DNA from: Chitinophagales bacterium
GTDB taxonomy: Bacteria; Bacteroidota; Bacteroidia; Chitinophagales; Chitinophagaceae
Direction: 5' to 3'
DNA: 48,385 bases
NCBI GenBank assembly: GCA_015654695.1
Contig: JAATGJ010000149.1
Coordinates: forward strand, 1-48,385
The position numbers were made by a program, and so were the translations under genes. Position 1 is the first letter of the stretch; each line of letters opens with the position of its first letter. Shown here piece by piece: positions 34,637-42,587 of this stretch. The notes below the pieces were generated by a model. That model saw only the letters and a list, made by a program, of their open reading frames with translations, was not told the DNA's origin and did not search any database.

Positions 34637-35546
34637 GGTATTTACCAATTTCAACATTATCCAAAACAGCAATAGCATCATCTACCAATACGGCCAATGA
34701 GCAATAAAGGGAAATTAAATAAGATGCGATGGCCCTGTCATTGATACCCATAAAGCGGACAGACAAACCGGGAGATTGCTCGCCGGGCAGGCCTGGTTGA
34801 AATAAACCCACCACGCCCTGCCTGCTTTCACCTGTGCGCAGTAAAATAATTTTTGATTTACCTTTTTCCACCGGCACTTTATCAGAAGGTATTAATGGAA
34901 TACCTCTCCAGGTAAGGAATTGTGAGCCAAATAGCGAAACAGTAGGCGGAGGTACACCACGGCGTGTACATTCACGTCCAAATGCTGCGATAGCCTGCGG
35001 ATGCAATAAGAAAAAGCCCGGCTCTTTCCATACTTTGGTGATCAGTTCATCCAGGTCATCCGGTGTAGGTGCGCCTGTTCTTGTTTTTATAATTTGCGAA
35101 GGAACCACACTGTTCAGTAAACCATACTCTTTATTATTGATCAGTTCACTTTCCTGGCGTTCCTTTATCGTTTCAATAGTCAAACGTAATTGTTCGCTTA
35201 TCTGGTTATACGGTTTGCTGTATAGATCAGATACACGGGTATGCACATCCACTACGGTAGTAACGGCGCTTAAATTGTATTCACGGGGATTCTCTATATA
35301 ATCCACGAAGGTTTGCGGCAATTCCCTTTCATCCCTTGATGAACAATCCACCTCCACAGCAGAAGCATCTTTTACTTTATTGAGACGATATACCCCTGAC
35401 TCTACCGGTATCCAGTTCAATAAATGAGTAAGCCAGCGGGGACTGATAGTAATTAATTGCGGAACTGTTCTTGTTGCAATTGCTAACTGACGGGCTGCTA
35501 CATCACCGAGAGCAGTTTGTTTCCTGAGTTGTTTTTGGTCTGCCAT
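34620..35546 (-). CDS. Family 2A encapsulin shell protein
   Basis: A 308-residue HK97-fold shell protein that self-assembles into a nanocompartment. Strong similarity to the SrpI/MMP-I group is seen in FVDYIENPREYNLSAVTTV, DVHTRVSDLYSKPYNQ, QLRLTIETIKERQESELINN and FFLLHPQAIAAFGRECTRRG. Length is normal for family 2A, with no added cyclic-nucleotide domain (which would be 2B). It is followed with overlap by the desulfurase cargo and then serine O-acetyltransferase, the known sulfur-storage arrangement. A -7 box lies at 35590-35597. No copy of the 23-bp operator is found upstream, so it appears to be regulated differently from the sulfite reductase set. Confidence 0.95.
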   Translation of the reverse strand: MADQKQLRKQTALGDVAARQLAIATRTVPQLITISPRWLTHLLNWIPVESGVYRLNKVKDASAVEVDCSSRDERELPQTFVDYIENPREYNLSAVTTVVDVHTRVSDLYSKPYNQISEQLRLTIETIKERQESELINNKEYGLLNSVVPSQIIKTRTGAPTPDDLDELITKVWKEPGFFLLHPQAIAAFGRECTRRGVPPPTVSLFGSQFLTWRGIPLIPSDKVPVEKGKSKIILLRTGESRQGVVGLFQPGLPGEQSPGLSVRFMGINDRAIASYLISLYCSLAVLVDDAIAVLDNVEIGKYHEYKY

Positions 35547-35589
35547 TGTAATAGGTATGTTTGGTTAACTGATATACTTTCGGATAAAT

Positions 35590-35597
35590 CAAATCTA
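35590..35597 (-). promoter_or_regulatory. -7 box of the encapsulin operon
   Basis: TAGATTTG on the minus strand matches TAnnTTTG and lies about 43 nt before the encapsulin ATG. No TTG at the right -33 distance was seen. Confidence 0.45.
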
Positions 35598-35695
35598 AGA
35601 AAAAATAAGGGCTGCTCCTGAGACAGATCAATTTAATTGCTTTAGCATAAAAATATTTTTATTGGCTCCCGCTCTCCATAAGAACTAAGCGGTTC

Positions 35696-35971
35696 TCATC
35701 TTTCATACCCTCCAAGGTTCTTATCTCTGATAATGGTAAAGGAATATTTCTTTCCTGTTTTTGCCGCCGCCTTCACTACTACATTCGTCACTTCCTGTAT
35801 GGTGATATTTCCTTCCAGGTTGAATTCTCCTTTTGCATTGACATGCACATTACTTTTAACAGGCATCTTCCTGATACTTCTGAATGATTCCCGTTCGATC
35901 TCGGTTTGCAGGTTGATATAGTCACTATCTTCCGCTTCCTGCAACCGGATCCTTGTTGTAAACCTGGCCAT
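35696..35971 (-). CDS. Small hypothetical protein upstream of encapsulin
   Basis: A 91-residue protein with a beta-alpha-beta look: MARFTTRIRLQEAEDSDY, a basic middle (SFRSIRKMPVK), KGEFNLEGNITIQEV, then a helix and the strand KKYSFTIIRD. No signal peptide, no family recognised. It lies 149 nt before the shell gene, which has its own -7 box, so co-transcription is uncertain. A palindrome GTAATAAAATTAC lies 40 nt upstream of its ATG (36011-36023). Confidence 0.65.
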   Translation of the reverse strand: MARFTTRIRLQEAEDSDYINLQTEIERESFRSIRKMPVKSNVHVNAKGEFNLEGNITIQEVTNVVVKAAAKTGKKYSFTIIRDKNLGGYER

Positions 35972-36195
35972 GGATTAAAATTTAATAGTTACCGGATATT
36001 TTTATACGGTAATAAAATTACTATTTAGTTTCCGCAGGCTCTTCCAGATCAATGTTATGGAAATAAAATATTCTCACTGCATGGGTACTCTTATACTGGT
36101 TATTCATTCAACACACCGGCTTCTTTTGATAAAATGCAGCCTAACGTATATTGAAAATAACTATACGGTTGCTGCACACGCCAGATTCTACAGAT

Positions 36196-37017
36196 TTATT
36201 TACCAGCTCCTTCCGGATCACTACCCGTACTTTTTTTAAACTGGCTGAATAAATTATCAAACGTCAGTACAACCCACAATACATTGGCATTATCAAAATC
36301 TTTTCCATTGACCCGTTGCTGCTGTATATTCAGGTAAGTAACACCTGCTTTGACATTCTTAACGAACTCATAAGAAAATCCTGCTGCAATCCTGTTCTGG
36401 TCAAAAACATTTACGTTACCTCTTACTGCTTTGCCGAATTGTATAAATACCTCATCACTCAGCGAAAAAGATACCGGCCTGGTGCCGGGAAAAATTCCCG
36501 TAACCTGCTTTTCTAGTTTTACCTGGTATCGTATTCGCCAGTTGGGTTGATAGTTTCCGTTGTTTTGAAGGTCACGCATCCTGTATTCTACACTATAGCG
36601 GTTGGAGTAATTCAGCCATTTCTTCTTCTCGTGTTCTAACCGGGCTACCCAGCGAAATTCTTTGACACCGGGAGTTTCTGCATCAGCCGCTGTTGTAAAA
36701 AACAAATGAGAATCAAAATATCCAAAAGGTGAAACGGATAACTTCACTTCCTTATTCACCTGGTAGTTCAGCCAAAGCCAGGCGCTCAAAAAATGTGGAC
36801 CGCCAAAAATGTTTTTATGACCCGGAATATTTTGCGTACGCTTCTGGCCATAAAATTCCCATTTAAGCTTATCTGAAATCTTATCTGATAAAACCAATCT
36901 ACCCCAAAAAACATTATGCCTGTACGTTTTTTGTGCGTTGACGGTTATGCAAAACAAGATGAACAATGAACAGAACCCTGATCGGAGCACAGATAGCAGT
37001 AACGCAAACCGTCTCAT
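36196..37017 (-). CDS. DUF2490 outer-membrane-like protein
   Basis: A 273-residue exported protein with a signal peptide ending FCITVNAQ and a series of amphipathic strands (FGYFDSHLFF, NRYSVEYRMRDL, WRIRYQVKLEKQ, GFSYEFVKNVKAGVTYL). This is the pattern of DUF2490 beta-barrel proteins. Function unknown. It lies between the encapsulin locus and tRNA-Cys. The 220 bp after its stop hold no further gene. Confidence 0.82.
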   Translation of the reverse strand: MRRFALLLSVLRSGFCSLFILFCITVNAQKTYRHNVFWGRLVLSDKISDKLKWEFYGQKRTQNIPGHKNIFGGPHFLSAWLWLNYQVNKEVKLSVSPFGYFDSHLFFTTAADAETPGVKEFRWVARLEHEKKKWLNYSNRYSVEYRMRDLQNNGNYQPNWRIRYQVKLEKQVTGIFPGTRPVSFSLSDEVFIQFGKAVRGNVNVFDQNRIAAGFSYEFVKNVKAGVTYLNIQQQRVNGKDFDNANVLWVVLTFDNLFSQFKKSTGSDPEGAGK

Positions 37018-37034
37018 AAAATGCTAACGTTTTG

Positions 37035-37105
37035 ACGCCCCGGTCGGATTCGAACCGACGTAAAAGGTATTGCAAACCTCTACCTGTCCTCTCGGTCACA
37101 GGGCT
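37035..37105 (-). tRNA. tRNA-Cys (GCA)
   Basis: A 71-nt cloverleaf on the minus strand. The anticodon stem GAGGT/ACCTT holds the loop TTGCAAT with anticodon GCA, the T arm is GTCGG-TTCGAAT-CCGAC, and the discriminator is U73 as required for Cys. The acceptor arms AGCCCTG and CGGGGCG pair except for an A1-G72 mismatch. CCA is not encoded. It lies inside the cysteine/sulfur gene region, 17 nt upstream of the DUF2490 start. Confidence 0.85.
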
Positions 37106-37219
37106 GGTGTAAATATGGCATCCCGAAGAATCGGGACGCCATTTCATAAAACATGCTTATTCTAGCTATACAACAAAACTTGAAAACCAAACCATTTTTA
37201 AATAACCAGCAACAGCGGG

Positions 37220-37236
37220 CTCTGCAATGAGCAGAG
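37220..37236 (-). terminator. Hairpin after the TonB receptor gene
   Basis: CTCTGC and GCAGAG form a perfect 6-bp stem with a 5-nt loop, 14 nt beyond the receptor stop. No T-run follows, so terminator function is uncertain. Confidence 0.4.
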
Positions 37237-37250
37237 ACCACATGTTATTG

Positions 37251-39827
37251 TCAGAAAGAGTACCGTAATGTAACACCATACGTTCTTTGGTCTCCCAAAA
37301 CAGCACCAATCTGTCCTGCATTACCCCCGGCAATTAGTAATTGCTCATAATAATCTTTATTGAACAAATTACGTCCCCAGATATACGCCGATAAACCGTT
37401 AGCTGTTTTAAAACCAATTCTTCCATTAACTAAAGTATAGCCATCAACATTCAAATATGGCGATGGGGTTGCGGCTGAAGAAAAAGAAGAACGATAGAAA
37501 CTTTCCACTGCCAAAAAGAAGTTACCAGGCTTACCTAAAAATACAACCGGCGTTGCAAACTCTCCGCCTATTGATCCTGCCCATTTAGAAATACCTGGTA
37601 ATGTGGCACCGGAAATATCTACAAATGCCGAATCCAGGTTACCTGTTTTTGTTTTTAAGCCAGTATTTTCTAAAGGCAGGGGCGCATTCGTGAATTTGAC
37701 ATATTTAGCATCCGTATACGACAAGGCTCCGCTAAATGAAAAATGATTATTGACTTTGTAATTTGCATCTACTTCAAGGCCTTTTACATTTACTTTCTCA
37801 GCATTTGCTATATAGCCACGATTAACACCCAATTGAGGTGATTGTACATTTGTTTGGTAGTTTTTAATGTCTGAAGTATGATAAGTCAGGTTCAAAATGA
37901 AATTATCTACTAACGTGGTTTTGATACCAACCTGTATGCTCTTAACATCTTCCGGTTTTATAACTGCTACAGAACTATCTGGTCTTCCATTAGAAAGGTT
38001 TGGTAAGCCTGCCACATTAACACCTACCGGTTTAAAGCTGGTAGAATAAGTTGCAAAAGCATTGATACGTTGAGAAGGTTTATAAGCAAACGTTAACTGG
38101 TATGTAAAGTTATTTTCGCTTGCATCAGCTATATACGCCTGGCTTGTGTACACGCCATTTTTGAAGCCTTGCAGGGTTGTTTTAGTAGCAGTTGAACCAC
38201 TGTATGTAGCCGTATCTAAACCACCATATGTAACACGTTTGTAATCCACATCTTTTTTATCATAATTGTAACGTATTCCCGGTAATACATGAAATTTATC
38301 AGTTATTTTCCAATCTACGTTAGCAAATACTGCAGCACTTTTCGATTTGATGGAAGCGTTTGTTTTGATACCAAATCCATCCAGCAATCCTGGTGTCTTC
38401 CATAGTGCACTTGTCGAGCTTTGTGAGAACCGCCATTGATCTCTTCCTGATTCTTCAGTACCGGTAATTTTAACTTCCTGATCTATAAAGAACAAACCAA
38501 CCACACCACTCAACCGGGAGGAGAATTCACCTGCATAACGGAACTCTTGTGACCAGTTTTTATGTTTAGCAGGATTTTGGGATTTTGCTAATGCCTGCAA
38601 ACCTGTAAAGTCCCTGTCATTTGACGGATCCCAGTTCCAATAACGCCATGCTGTTGTAGAGGTTAATGTACCCGGGCCTATTTTGCTGTCAATATTTAAT
38701 GATACACCACCTAAATCAGTACCTGAATTCCAGGGCACATCGTGATCTATTTTCCTGTCAAATGCATTACTGCTTGGTAATTGATAATTAAGCGCCAGAA
38801 GTATTGAATCAAATTGACGATAACCAGGACGTTTGGTCGGAGCAACACGTGCTACTACCTGGGCATAGCCATCGGGACGCTGACGTGAATCATCGCCACT
38901 TAATGTAATCGAAGTTTTGTCTGATACTTTGTATAATAATTGTCCCCGGAAACCCAGGTTATTAATATCGTTAGTATGTTTCAATGTACGTACATTCTCA
39001 ACTAACCCATCACGCTGTGTACCTGAAAAAGAAAAACGTGCGGCCAGTCTCTTGCTTATGGGTCCTGTTATGGAAGCTTTCGCCTGAACATAGCCATAAT
39101 TGCCATAACTCACTTCAAAAATTCCCCCCGGTTTAAAACTTGGTTTACGGGATGTTATACTTATAGCGCCAGCCGTAGTGTTCTTTCCATATAGCGTTCC
39201 CTGTGGTCCCCGTAAAACTTCAATCTGATCAACATCAATAAAATCAAAAGTTGCTGCTGCAGGACGGGCATAGTAAACACCATCCACATAAATACCAACA
39301 CCCGGATCAAGCCCATCATTGGTAAGTCCGAATGGAGAACCAAGTCCACGGATATTAACACCTGTGTTACGTGGATTAGATGTATACAGCTGAACAGAAG
39401 GAATAAGTTCCTTAACCCGGTTAACATTAAAGGCGCCTGCATCTTCAACCTGCTTACCCCCTATTACCGTAATTGGAATAGGAACGTCCTGCAATACTTC
39501 CCTGCGACGGCGGGAAGTTACAACAATGGTATCCCTTTGATAAAGCGACTGCAACTGTATTACTATATTATTCGCATTACTGTTCCTGATAACCCGTTCA
39601 TGGGGTTCATACCCTGCATAAGATACGATCAATGTAAAGGGAAATTTTTGAATACCAGGAAGAGAAAAATAACCTGTGGAGTCAGTAGTGGTGCCGGTTG
39701 AGGTGTTTTTTACTACTACACTTGCATAAGGGACACCATGATTGTTATCATTGATGACACGGCCGGTGAATTGCGCGAATGCCAGCACTGGCGATAAAAA
39801 CCCTAATAGTAAAATAATACGTTTCAT
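37251..39827 (-). CDS. TonB-dependent outer-membrane receptor
   Basis: An 858-residue receptor for uptake of an unknown ligand. A signal peptide (LLLGFLSPVLAFAQ), a CarboxypepD_reg domain (about 20-95), a plug (about 105-235, with VDQIEVLRGPQGTLYGKNTTAG) and a beta-barrel ending in the C-terminal strand TYGVTLRYSF are present. Two copies of the 23-bp operator lie upstream (39865-39887 and 40005-40027), the second over the -33 region of its promoter. Co-regulation with sulfite reductase makes an organosulfur compound or a siroheme-related metal complex the likely ligand class; this is inference. Confidence 0.93.
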   Translation of the reverse strand: MKRIILLLGFLSPVLAFAQFTGRVINDNNHGVPYASVVVKNTSTGTTTDSTGYFSLPGIQKFPFTLIVSYAGYEPHERVIRNSNANNIVIQLQSLYQRDTIVVTSRRRREVLQDVPIPITVIGGKQVEDAGAFNVNRVKELIPSVQLYTSNPRNTGVNIRGLGSPFGLTNDGLDPGVGIYVDGVYYARPAAATFDFIDVDQIEVLRGPQGTLYGKNTTAGAISITSRKPSFKPGGIFEVSYGNYGYVQAKASITGPISKRLAARFSFSGTQRDGLVENVRTLKHTNDINNLGFRGQLLYKVSDKTSITLSGDDSRQRPDGYAQVVARVAPTKRPGYRQFDSILLALNYQLPSSNAFDRKIDHDVPWNSGTDLGGVSLNIDSKIGPGTLTSTTAWRYWNWDPSNDRDFTGLQALAKSQNPAKHKNWSQEFRYAGEFSSRLSGVVGLFFIDQEVKITGTEESGRDQWRFSQSSTSALWKTPGLLDGFGIKTNASIKSKSAAVFANVDWKITDKFHVLPGIRYNYDKKDVDYKRVTYGGLDTATYSGSTATKTTLQGFKNGVYTSQAYIADASENNFTYQLTFAYKPSQRINAFATYSTSFKPVGVNVAGLPNLSNGRPDSSVAVIKPEDVKSIQVGIKTTLVDNFILNLTYHTSDIKNYQTNVQSPQLGVNRGYIANAEKVNVKGLEVDANYKVNNHFSFSGALSYTDAKYVKFTNAPLPLENTGLKTKTGNLDSAFVDISGATLPGISKWAGSIGGEFATPVVFLGKPGNFFLAVESFYRSSFSSAATPSPYLNVDGYTLVNGRIGFKTANGLSAYIWGRNLFNKDYYEQLLIAGGNAGQIGAVLGDQRTYGVTLRYSF

Positions 39828-39864
39828 GAATTCAGTTTGAGTTGATTGATTAGATAAAATATAA

Positions 39865-39887
39865 ATGTCTATAAATTAAGTAGACTA
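39865..39887. promoter_or_regulatory. 23-bp palindromic operator, site 4
   Basis: Left half ATGTCTAT and right half GTAGACTA with a 7-nt spacer. It lies 37 nt upstream of the TonB receptor start. Confidence 0.7.
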
Positions 39888-39982
39888 AATTTCGAAAAAA
39901 AACCTATCTGATACAACATCGTTCCTGGCAAGTATAAAACCGTGTTGCTAAAAAGTACTGGTTCATTTTTTTAATTTGAAGG

Positions 39983-39990
39983 CAAATATA
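39983..39990 (-). promoter_or_regulatory. -7 box of the TonB receptor gene
   Basis: TATATTTG on the minus strand matches TAnnTTTG. A TTG on the minus strand at 40015-40013 lies 22 nt upstream and falls inside operator site 5. Site 4 lies downstream of the predicted start of transcription. Confidence 0.55.
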
Positions 39991-40004
39991 AGGGCAATAT
40001 TGAT

Positions 40005-40027
40005 TAGTCTGTCAAATCTGTAGACTT
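40005..40027. promoter_or_regulatory. 23-bp palindromic operator, site 5
   Basis: Left half TAGTCTGT and right half GTAGACTT with a 7-nt spacer. It covers the -33 element of the TonB receptor promoter and is also just downstream of the Met8-TauE fusion gene. Confidence 0.72.
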
Positions 40028-40061
40028 TATATTTGAAAATATTTTTCTCCCACTCCTCTAT

Positions 40062-41576
40062 TTAAAAAGCATTTACCAGGATCCGTATACTCCAGCCTAT
40101 GACAACAATACCCAAAAAAATGGCAGATGCTTTCCGCGGTAACCTGCCCGCTAATTTTGCTGCAATCGGGGCGGCTATCACGCCACCTGTTACCAGGGCT
40201 AATATTACCTGCCAGTTTTGCACACCTATCAACGTGAAAAAAGTAAAAGCGCTTGCAACGGTTACAAAAAATTCTGTCAGGCTAACTGATCCAATAACAA
40301 ATCTTGGCGTTCTGCCCTTTGTGATCAACGTAGATGTCACAATCGGTCCCCATCCCCCACCTCCGAATGAATCAAGAAAACCACCGGCTCCCGCTAACCA
40401 GCCGTAACGTTTGAATTTCTTTTTTTTATTGAGGTCACGAAAAGCATTGCTGAATATTTTTATTCCCAGGACCATGGTGTAAATAGCCATGGCCGGGCGC
40501 AGGTATTTAAGATGTGAATCATTAAACCAAACCAGCAGTAAAGCTCCGAGCACCGCCCCGATTACTCCCGGTATCAGCAGGGCTTTGAATAATTTCTTAT
40601 TTACATTACCGAATTTGTAATGGCTGTAACCCGAAGCTCCACTGGTAAACATTTCGGCTGTATGGATACCCGCGCTGATCGCTGCGGGACTTACATGCGC
40701 CGACTGCAGCACAATAGAACTGGTGACACCATATCCCATACTGGTAGCGCCGTCCACCATCTGCGCCAGGAAACCTGCCAGTACCATCCAGTGAAAATTC
40801 TTATCCAGTGTTTTGTACCATGCCGCCGTATCATTTGCCAGTTGCCCTAATGGAATGTATGAAAAAATAAAATGCCCTACCAGCATGATACCGAAAACCA
40901 CCAGTATATAGGTTGCCAGTCTTCTCCAGCGCCTCTCGCTGGTCGTATTATCTTTGTCCACCAATATTTTCGTGATGCTGTTAAGCTTCTTCACCTTGTA
41001 ATCAAAATTCCCATTGAGTTTATTACGGACTTTGTGCAGGTTGTCAATCACTTCATCCAGTTCCCCGGGCAATGTTTCGTGTAATACTTCTTTGATACGT
41101 TTGGCGGCTGTAGGCGATTTACCATTTGTTGATATGGCGATCTTCAGGTTGCCTTTCTGTACAATACTTCCGAGATAAAAATCGCAGAGTCCGGGAGTAT
41201 CGGCAACATTGATCAGTATCTTTTTTTCAATGCTTAAGTCCCGGATATATTCATGCAATTTTTTATCATCTGTCGCCAGGATGACAAGTTGCTTATCATC
41301 CAGGTCAGCTTCTTCAAACGGCCGCTGCAGGATGGTGCAGGAAGGATGTTTATACACAAGCCGCCTTACTTCTTCTTTTATAACAGGTGCTATTATAGTA
41401 ATCCCCGCTCCAGGTGAATTAGAAAGTAATGAATGTAATTTTTCCAGGCCCACATTACCGGCGCCCACCAATAATACATTCAATTGTTCCAGCTTCAGGA
41501 AAACCGGGTACAATTGGTTTTTTTTGTTCTGTTCAATTCCTTTATCCATTAACGTATTTTCAATTTGATTATCCAT
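40062..41576 (-). CDS. Precorrin-2 dehydrogenase (CysG-N/Met8) fused to a TauE/SafE-type transporter
   Basis: A 504-residue fusion. Residues ~20-215 are a CysG N-terminal / Met8 domain with NAD-binding GAGNVGLEK, NVADTPGLCDFYLGSIV and STNGKSPTAAKRIKEVL, which oxidises precorrin-2 and inserts iron to make siroheme. Residues ~225-504 form a TSUP (TauE/SafE) permease with about eight membrane helices (MVDGATSMGYGVTSSI, GGFLDSFGGGGWGPIVTS); relatives export sulfite or sulfoacetate, or import sulfur compounds. It follows hemB by 15 nt, and its siroheme product serves the sulfite reductase downstream. Confidence 0.93.
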   Translation of the reverse strand: MDNQIENTLMDKGIEQNKKNQLYPVFLKLEQLNVLLVGAGNVGLEKLHSLLSNSPGAGITIIAPVIKEEVRRLVYKHPSCTILQRPFEEADLDDKQLVILATDDKKLHEYIRDLSIEKKILINVADTPGLCDFYLGSIVQKGNLKIAISTNGKSPTAAKRIKEVLHETLPGELDEVIDNLHKVRNKLNGNFDYKVKKLNSITKILVDKDNTTSERRWRRLATYILVVFGIMLVGHFIFSYIPLGQLANDTAAWYKTLDKNFHWMVLAGFLAQMVDGATSMGYGVTSSIVLQSAHVSPAAISAGIHTAEMFTSGASGYSHYKFGNVNKKLFKALLIPGVIGAVLGALLLVWFNDSHLKYLRPAMAIYTMVLGIKIFSNAFRDLNKKKKFKRYGWLAGAGGFLDSFGGGGWGPIVTSTLITKGRTPRFVIGSVSLTEFFVTVASAFTFFTLIGVQNWQVILALVTGGVIAAPIAAKLAGRLPRKASAIFLGIVVIGWSIRILVNAF

Positions 41577-41591
41577 GAGTCTGTATTCTTT

Positions 41592-42587
41592 TTATATCGC
41601 TGCATTACTGATCCATTCTTTTGCCTTCCCTGATGCATAAGAAATTATTATATCCGCCCCGCTCCGTTGCAAGGCAGCCCATACTTCTACATGGCCCGCT
41701 TCACGGTTTAATAATCCCTTTTCCGCCAATGCTTCTATGGCTGCATACTCTCCGCTTACGTGATATGCCGCCACTGGTTTTAATGTCTGCTGCTTCAGTT
41801 TTGCAATGACATCTGTATATAAAGCCGCGGGTTTTACCATTAAGATATCCGCTCCTTCTTTTTCATCACGCAATGCACTGGCAAGTGCATCATTGATATT
41901 GAAGGGGGAAAGCTGGTAAGTTTTCCTGTTCTGCAAACCCTTTGTGCTGGGGGAGGAATGACAGGCATCACGAAATGGTCCGTAAAACTGGGAACTGAAC
42001 TTAGCCGCATAACTCATAATGCTCACCTGTTCAAAACCAAGGGCATCTAATTGGTTACGGATAGCGGTAATACGGCCATCCATCATGTCGCTTGGCGCGA
42101 TGCAATCAGCGCCTGCGTTAGCAAGCAATGATGAATACCGGCTTAATACATCTATTGTTTTGCTATTAAGTACCTGTGAATGATCATCGTTTAAAATACC
42201 ACAATGCCCGTGTGAAGTATAGCTGCATAAACAAACATCTGCTGCTATCCATATATCTTCCCCAAATGTTTCTTTGATCTTTTTAATGGTACCGGAAGCA
42301 AAAGAAAAATCAAAATCCGTGTCCTTCTTCTGCGAAGGAACGGGAAACAATAAGAATTTTGTTATGCCCTGCTGAAGATGGTCCTCAATAGTATGCAATG
42401 TTGACTCAACATTACCCACCTGTACGCCATTCAAACCATTTACCTCTCTTGGTTCTGTGAGCGCTTCATCCACAAACAATGGTTGTATAAAACTTTTATG
42501 TGAAAGTTTTACTGAGGCTGTCAGTTCCCGTATATGTGTATCCGCTCTTAAACGACGTTGTGTAAGGGGATAGAAATTTGTCTCCAT
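41592..42587 (-). CDS. hemB: Porphobilinogen synthase
   Basis: A 331-residue delta-aminolevulinate dehydratase, joining two 5-aminolevulinate molecules. The metal-binding cysteines Cys119, Cys121 and Cys129 lie in ADVCLCSYTSHGHCG, so it is a zinc-type enzyme. The Schiff-base lysines are Lys196 (SYAAKFSSQFYGPFRDA) and Lys252 (MVKPA). It overlaps the 3' end of the hemC-hemD fusion by 40 nt, so the two are translationally linked. Confidence 0.96.
   Translation of the reverse strand: METNFYPLTQRRLRADTHIRELTASVKLSHKSFIQPLFVDEALTEPREVNGLNGVQVGNVESTLHTIEDHLQQGITKFLLFPVPSQKKDTDFDFSFASGTIKKIKETFGEDIWIAADVCLCSYTSHGHCGILNDDHSQVLNSKTIDVLSRYSSLLANAGADCIAPSDMMDGRITAIRNQLDALGFEQVSIMSYAAKFSSQFYGPFRDACHSSPSTKGLQNRKTYQLSPFNINDALASALRDEKEGADILMVKPAALYTDVIAKLKQQTLKPVAAYHVSGEYAAIEALAEKGLLNREAGHVEVWAALQRSGADIIISYASGKAKEWISNAAI

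Noticed and set aside
36011-36023. GTAATAAAATTAC palindrome as an eighth regulon site
   Set aside because: Sequence and length differ from the 23-bp operator; it may be a separate operator or AT-rich chance.
36914-37147. 77-residue minus-strand frame across the DUF2490 start
   Set aside because: It overlaps the tRNA-Cys gene and the real DUF2490 start in another frame; judged a shadow.
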